From assembly GCF_900109685.1 (NCBI RefSeq), contig NZ_FOBB01000001.1:1302001-1366000 (forward strand): DNA of 64,000 nt, in the 5' to 3' direction. The number at the start of each line of letters is the position of its first letter. Positions within the stretch are counted from its first letter, which is position 1. Of this stretch, positions 62,494 through 64,000 are shown in pieces. The notes below the pieces were generated by a model that saw only the letters and a program-made list of their open reading frames with translations, made no database searches and had not been told where the DNA came from. Both the position numbers and the translations under genes were made by a program. Source of the DNA: Chitinophaga rupis (GTDB lineage Bacteria; Bacteroidota; Bacteroidia; Chitinophagales; Chitinophagaceae).

Positions 62494-62559
62494 AATGTAA
62501 AAGTGAAATGCCACGAACATGGGTATGTACCCGGTATCGTGGCATTTCACTTTTACATT
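62494..62559. repeat. Perfect 23-bp inverted repeat between lipocalin and LysR genes
   Basis: AATGTAAAAGTGAAATGCCA and three more bases (62494-62516), complemented exactly at 62537-62559, with a 20-nt loop. Located between convergent genes, it likely terminates both, and belongs to the AATGTAAAAG word family. Confidence 0.8.
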
Positions 62560-62622
62560 TATATCCTTTTTGGGTCCGGCCCCGCACTTTATAAATAGCG
62601 CATCATAGTTTTATCGCAGCTT

Positions 62623-63534
62623 TTAACCCACTTCCCCTTTTTCTCCTTTGATCTCTTTACCTGCAAAGCGCATAAACAGCTGCGCCAGCTTATCCTGCTG
62701 GCCCTGCAGGTGGGTGAACTGGAATTGCCGTACCAGCTTAAAATTTTTCACCGGTAATATTTTAAACTCACCTGCTTCCAGCTCCCTGCTTACGGCCTGT
62801 AAGGAAAGAAAGGCTGCGCCGGGCGCATGATGCAGGTACGACTTCATGCTTTCCGTGCTGCTCATATACATGGCTATATTCAAATCGGTTAGTTTTAGCT
62901 TTAAGCGTTTAAGCTCCTCCGTTATAACCTCCAGTGTGCCGGAGCCCTGCTCCCTTACCAGCAGGGGAATGGCCGCCAGTTCAGCGGCTGTTAATACTTC
63001 ACCGGCCCCGTAGCTGTAATTCACATTGCCAATAAGGGCAATTTCGTCTTTGGCAAACTCCGTGTACTTTAACTGTGGGTTGCGGGAGCTGCCTTCTATA
63101 ATGCCCAGCTGTATATTCTTTTCCAGCAGGTACTGTTCTATTTGTTCTGAGTTACCGCTGATAAGGGAGGTTTTAATTTCAGGATACCGCTGGTTAAACC
63201 TTGCCAGCAGCGGTGGTATAAAATATTGGGCAATAGTGGTGCTGGCGCCTATTTGCAGCCGCCCGCCCCTTTCATGTTTTAACTGGTTAATATCATATTC
63301 CAGGTTGCGGTAGCTGGTAAAGATCTCATCTGCATAGCGCATTACAATACGGCCTGCCGGCGTAATGGTGATCTTATTGCCAATGCGTTCAAACAGCGCC
63401 ATACCTAATTGCTGCTCCAGCTCATGAATATGTTTGGTAACGGCCGGTTGTGAAATAAACAGCTCTTCTGCAGCCTTGGTAAAGCTTAAGCGTTTAGCCA
63501 CGGTATAAAAGACCTTTAATCTGAAATCCAACAT
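62623..63534 (-). CDS. LysR-family transcriptional regulator
   Basis: A 303-residue LysR regulator. N-terminal winged HTH: MLDFRLKVFYTVAKRLSFTKAAEELFISQPAVTKHIHELEQQLG (in pieces). The C-terminal substrate-binding domain starts about residue 90 (LQIGASTTIAQYFIPPLLARF), the CysB/CbbR subtype GASTTIAxYxLPxLL, and has IALIGNVNYSYG. The subtype is often tied to sulfur or one-carbon metabolism, but the ligand is not known. No divergent target gene: a palindromic region is upstream. A short Lys/Glu tail ends the chain. Confidence 0.93.
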   Translation of the reverse strand: MLDFRLKVFYTVAKRLSFTKAAEELFISQPAVTKHIHELEQQLGMALFERIGNKITITPAGRIVMRYADEIFTSYRNLEYDINQLKHERGGRLQIGASTTIAQYFIPPLLARFNQRYPEIKTSLISGNSEQIEQYLLEKNIQLGIIEGSSRNPQLKYTEFAKDEIALIGNVNYSYGAGEVLTAAELAAIPLLVREQGSGTLEVITEELKRLKLKLTDLNIAMYMSSTESMKSYLHHAPGAAFLSLQAVSRELEAGEFKILPVKNFKLVRQFQFTHLQGQQDKLAQLFMRFAGKEIKGEKGEVG

Positions 63535-63539
63535 GATGT

Positions 63540-63750
63540 GAAAATACGAATTATGCTGAATGCGGAACGCTGAATGCTTAGCGCAGGTATTGAACGCTGC
63601 AGGTTGAACGTAAATAATTAAGAGCGCCCAGGTGCATAATCAATAATGATTATGAACTATCAGGCTGGTGTGTGATCAGCATTCGGCATCCAACATCCGG
63701 GCTCCGGCGTTCCGCGTTAAGCATTCAGCGTTAGGCCTTTGGCGTTAAGC
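63540..63750. repeat. GCTGAATGC/GCATTCAGC palindromic repeat region
   Basis: Words TGCTGAATGCGGAACGCTGAATGC, GCATTCGGCATCC, CGGCGTTCCGCGTTAAGCATTCAGCGTTAGG (in pieces) pair to form an extended hairpin across about 200 bp, with a loop region at 63600-63680. Same word set as 43615-43985. Confidence 0.65.
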
Positions 63751-63751
63751 A

Positions 63752-63785
63752 TAAAAAAAGGGTGTTTCCGAAGAAACTCCCCTTT
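63752..63785 (-). terminator. Rho-independent terminator after Lys-rich protein gene
   Basis: On the minus strand AAAGGGGAGTTTC/GAAACACCCTTT with a TTCG-type loop, followed by a T tract, 30 bp past the stop codon. Confidence 0.85.
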
Positions 63786-63814
63786 ACTATAACAGTTTTA
63801 AACCTTACTAAACC

Positions 63815-64000
63815 TTAGCTTTTCTTTTTTGCAGCATCCTTATTGGCTTTATAGCGCATATCAGCGGTGCCGTCTTTCTTTTTAGGGCCTTCAGTGGCCG
63901 TGGTCTTATTGGCTTTGTAGCGTTTGTCCGGTGTACCGTCCTTCTTTAAAGGCGTACCGGTGCTGGCTGCCGCTTTTTCCGTTTTGGCTTTGGGTTTGGC
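63815..64000 (-). CDS. Lys-rich repeat protein, partial
   Basis: The window cuts this gene: 61 residues of the C-terminus are visible, without the start. Two copies of a motif, KKDGTPDKRYKANK and KKDGTADMRYKANK, are joined by a Thr/Ala linker, and the end is KDAAKKKS. The Ala/Lys/Pro-rich upstream part (AKPKAKTEKAAA) looks disordered. Similar short basic proteins are common in Chitinophagaceae; the function is unknown, possibly nucleic-acid binding. Confidence 0.7.
   Translation of the reverse strand, partial: AKPKAKTEKAAASTGTPLKKDGTPDKRYKANKTTATEGPKKKDGTADMRYKANKDAAKKKS

Noticed and set aside
1..64000. tRNA, rRNA, insertion sequences or prophage
   Set aside because: I looked for transposase or integrase motifs, tRNA-like cloverleaf ends and rRNA blocks and saw none; weak tRNA signals could be missed by eye.

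Overview
The window is a chromosomal segment of a Bacteroidota bacterium, most likely a Chitinophagaceae member close to Chitinophaga. The evidence is a SusC/SusD pair, several OMP_b-brl_2 outer-membrane barrels, a methionine synthase split into two genes, ribosomal protein THX, RicT/PSP1, a GH3-family protein and promoters of the Bacteroidota form (TTTG, about 19 nt, TAnnTTTG). No tRNA, rRNA, CRISPR array, insertion sequence or prophage was recognised. Most genes are core housekeeping functions; the accessory content is a small RiPP cluster, a nuclease-like gene pair and many intergenic palindromes.

Layout. 0-15 kb: PAP2-like membrane protein, recA, an EEP-fold protein with a small partner, an AlkA-type glycosylase with a histone-like head, an M28 (glutaminyl-cyclase-like) lipoprotein, cysS, two membrane-anchored EEP proteins, two rhomboids (one without catalytic residues), rlmD and a TlpA-like thioredoxin. 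15-18.4 kb: four tandem outer-membrane barrels. 18.5-32 kb: metF, lptB, a GH3 protein, fabG, an SMP-30 protein, a nucleoid-associated protein, ricT, holB, a glutathione peroxidase, comF and radA. 32-42.4 kb: a zinc peptidase, susC/susD with a small secreted protein, then rplM-rpsI, rpsB, tsf and pyrH. 42.4-57.3 kb: a DUF3298 lipoprotein, pdxH, THX, HU, xth-DUF4286, metH in two genes, a Cys-rich mini-ORF with a consensus promoter, recR, an Ig-like lipoprotein and a UvrD-type helicase/Fe-S nuclease. 57.4-64 kb: LpxR-like lipid A deacylase, the RiPP cluster, an orphan anti-sigma-like protein, a lipocalin-like lipoprotein, a LysR regulator and a truncated Lys-rich protein.

The most interesting locus is 58852-61266. 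Two short ORFs, too small for ordinary callers, encode microviridin-type (omega-ester, graspetide) precursors with a PFFAQFLE leader motif and TxKFPSDxxE cores. A strong terminator-like hairpin follows, and then two overlapping ATP-grasp ligase genes of the MvdC/MdnB and MvdD/MdnC types. No transporter, acetyltransferase or protease is nearby. Other points worth attention are the pseudo-rhomboid beside an intact rhomboid, the Cys-cluster mini-ORF and leader hairpin beside metH, a Gly/Arg-rich tail on ribosomal protein S2, -7 boxes only a few bases from start codons (possible leaderless genes), and several families of word-like intergenic palindromes.
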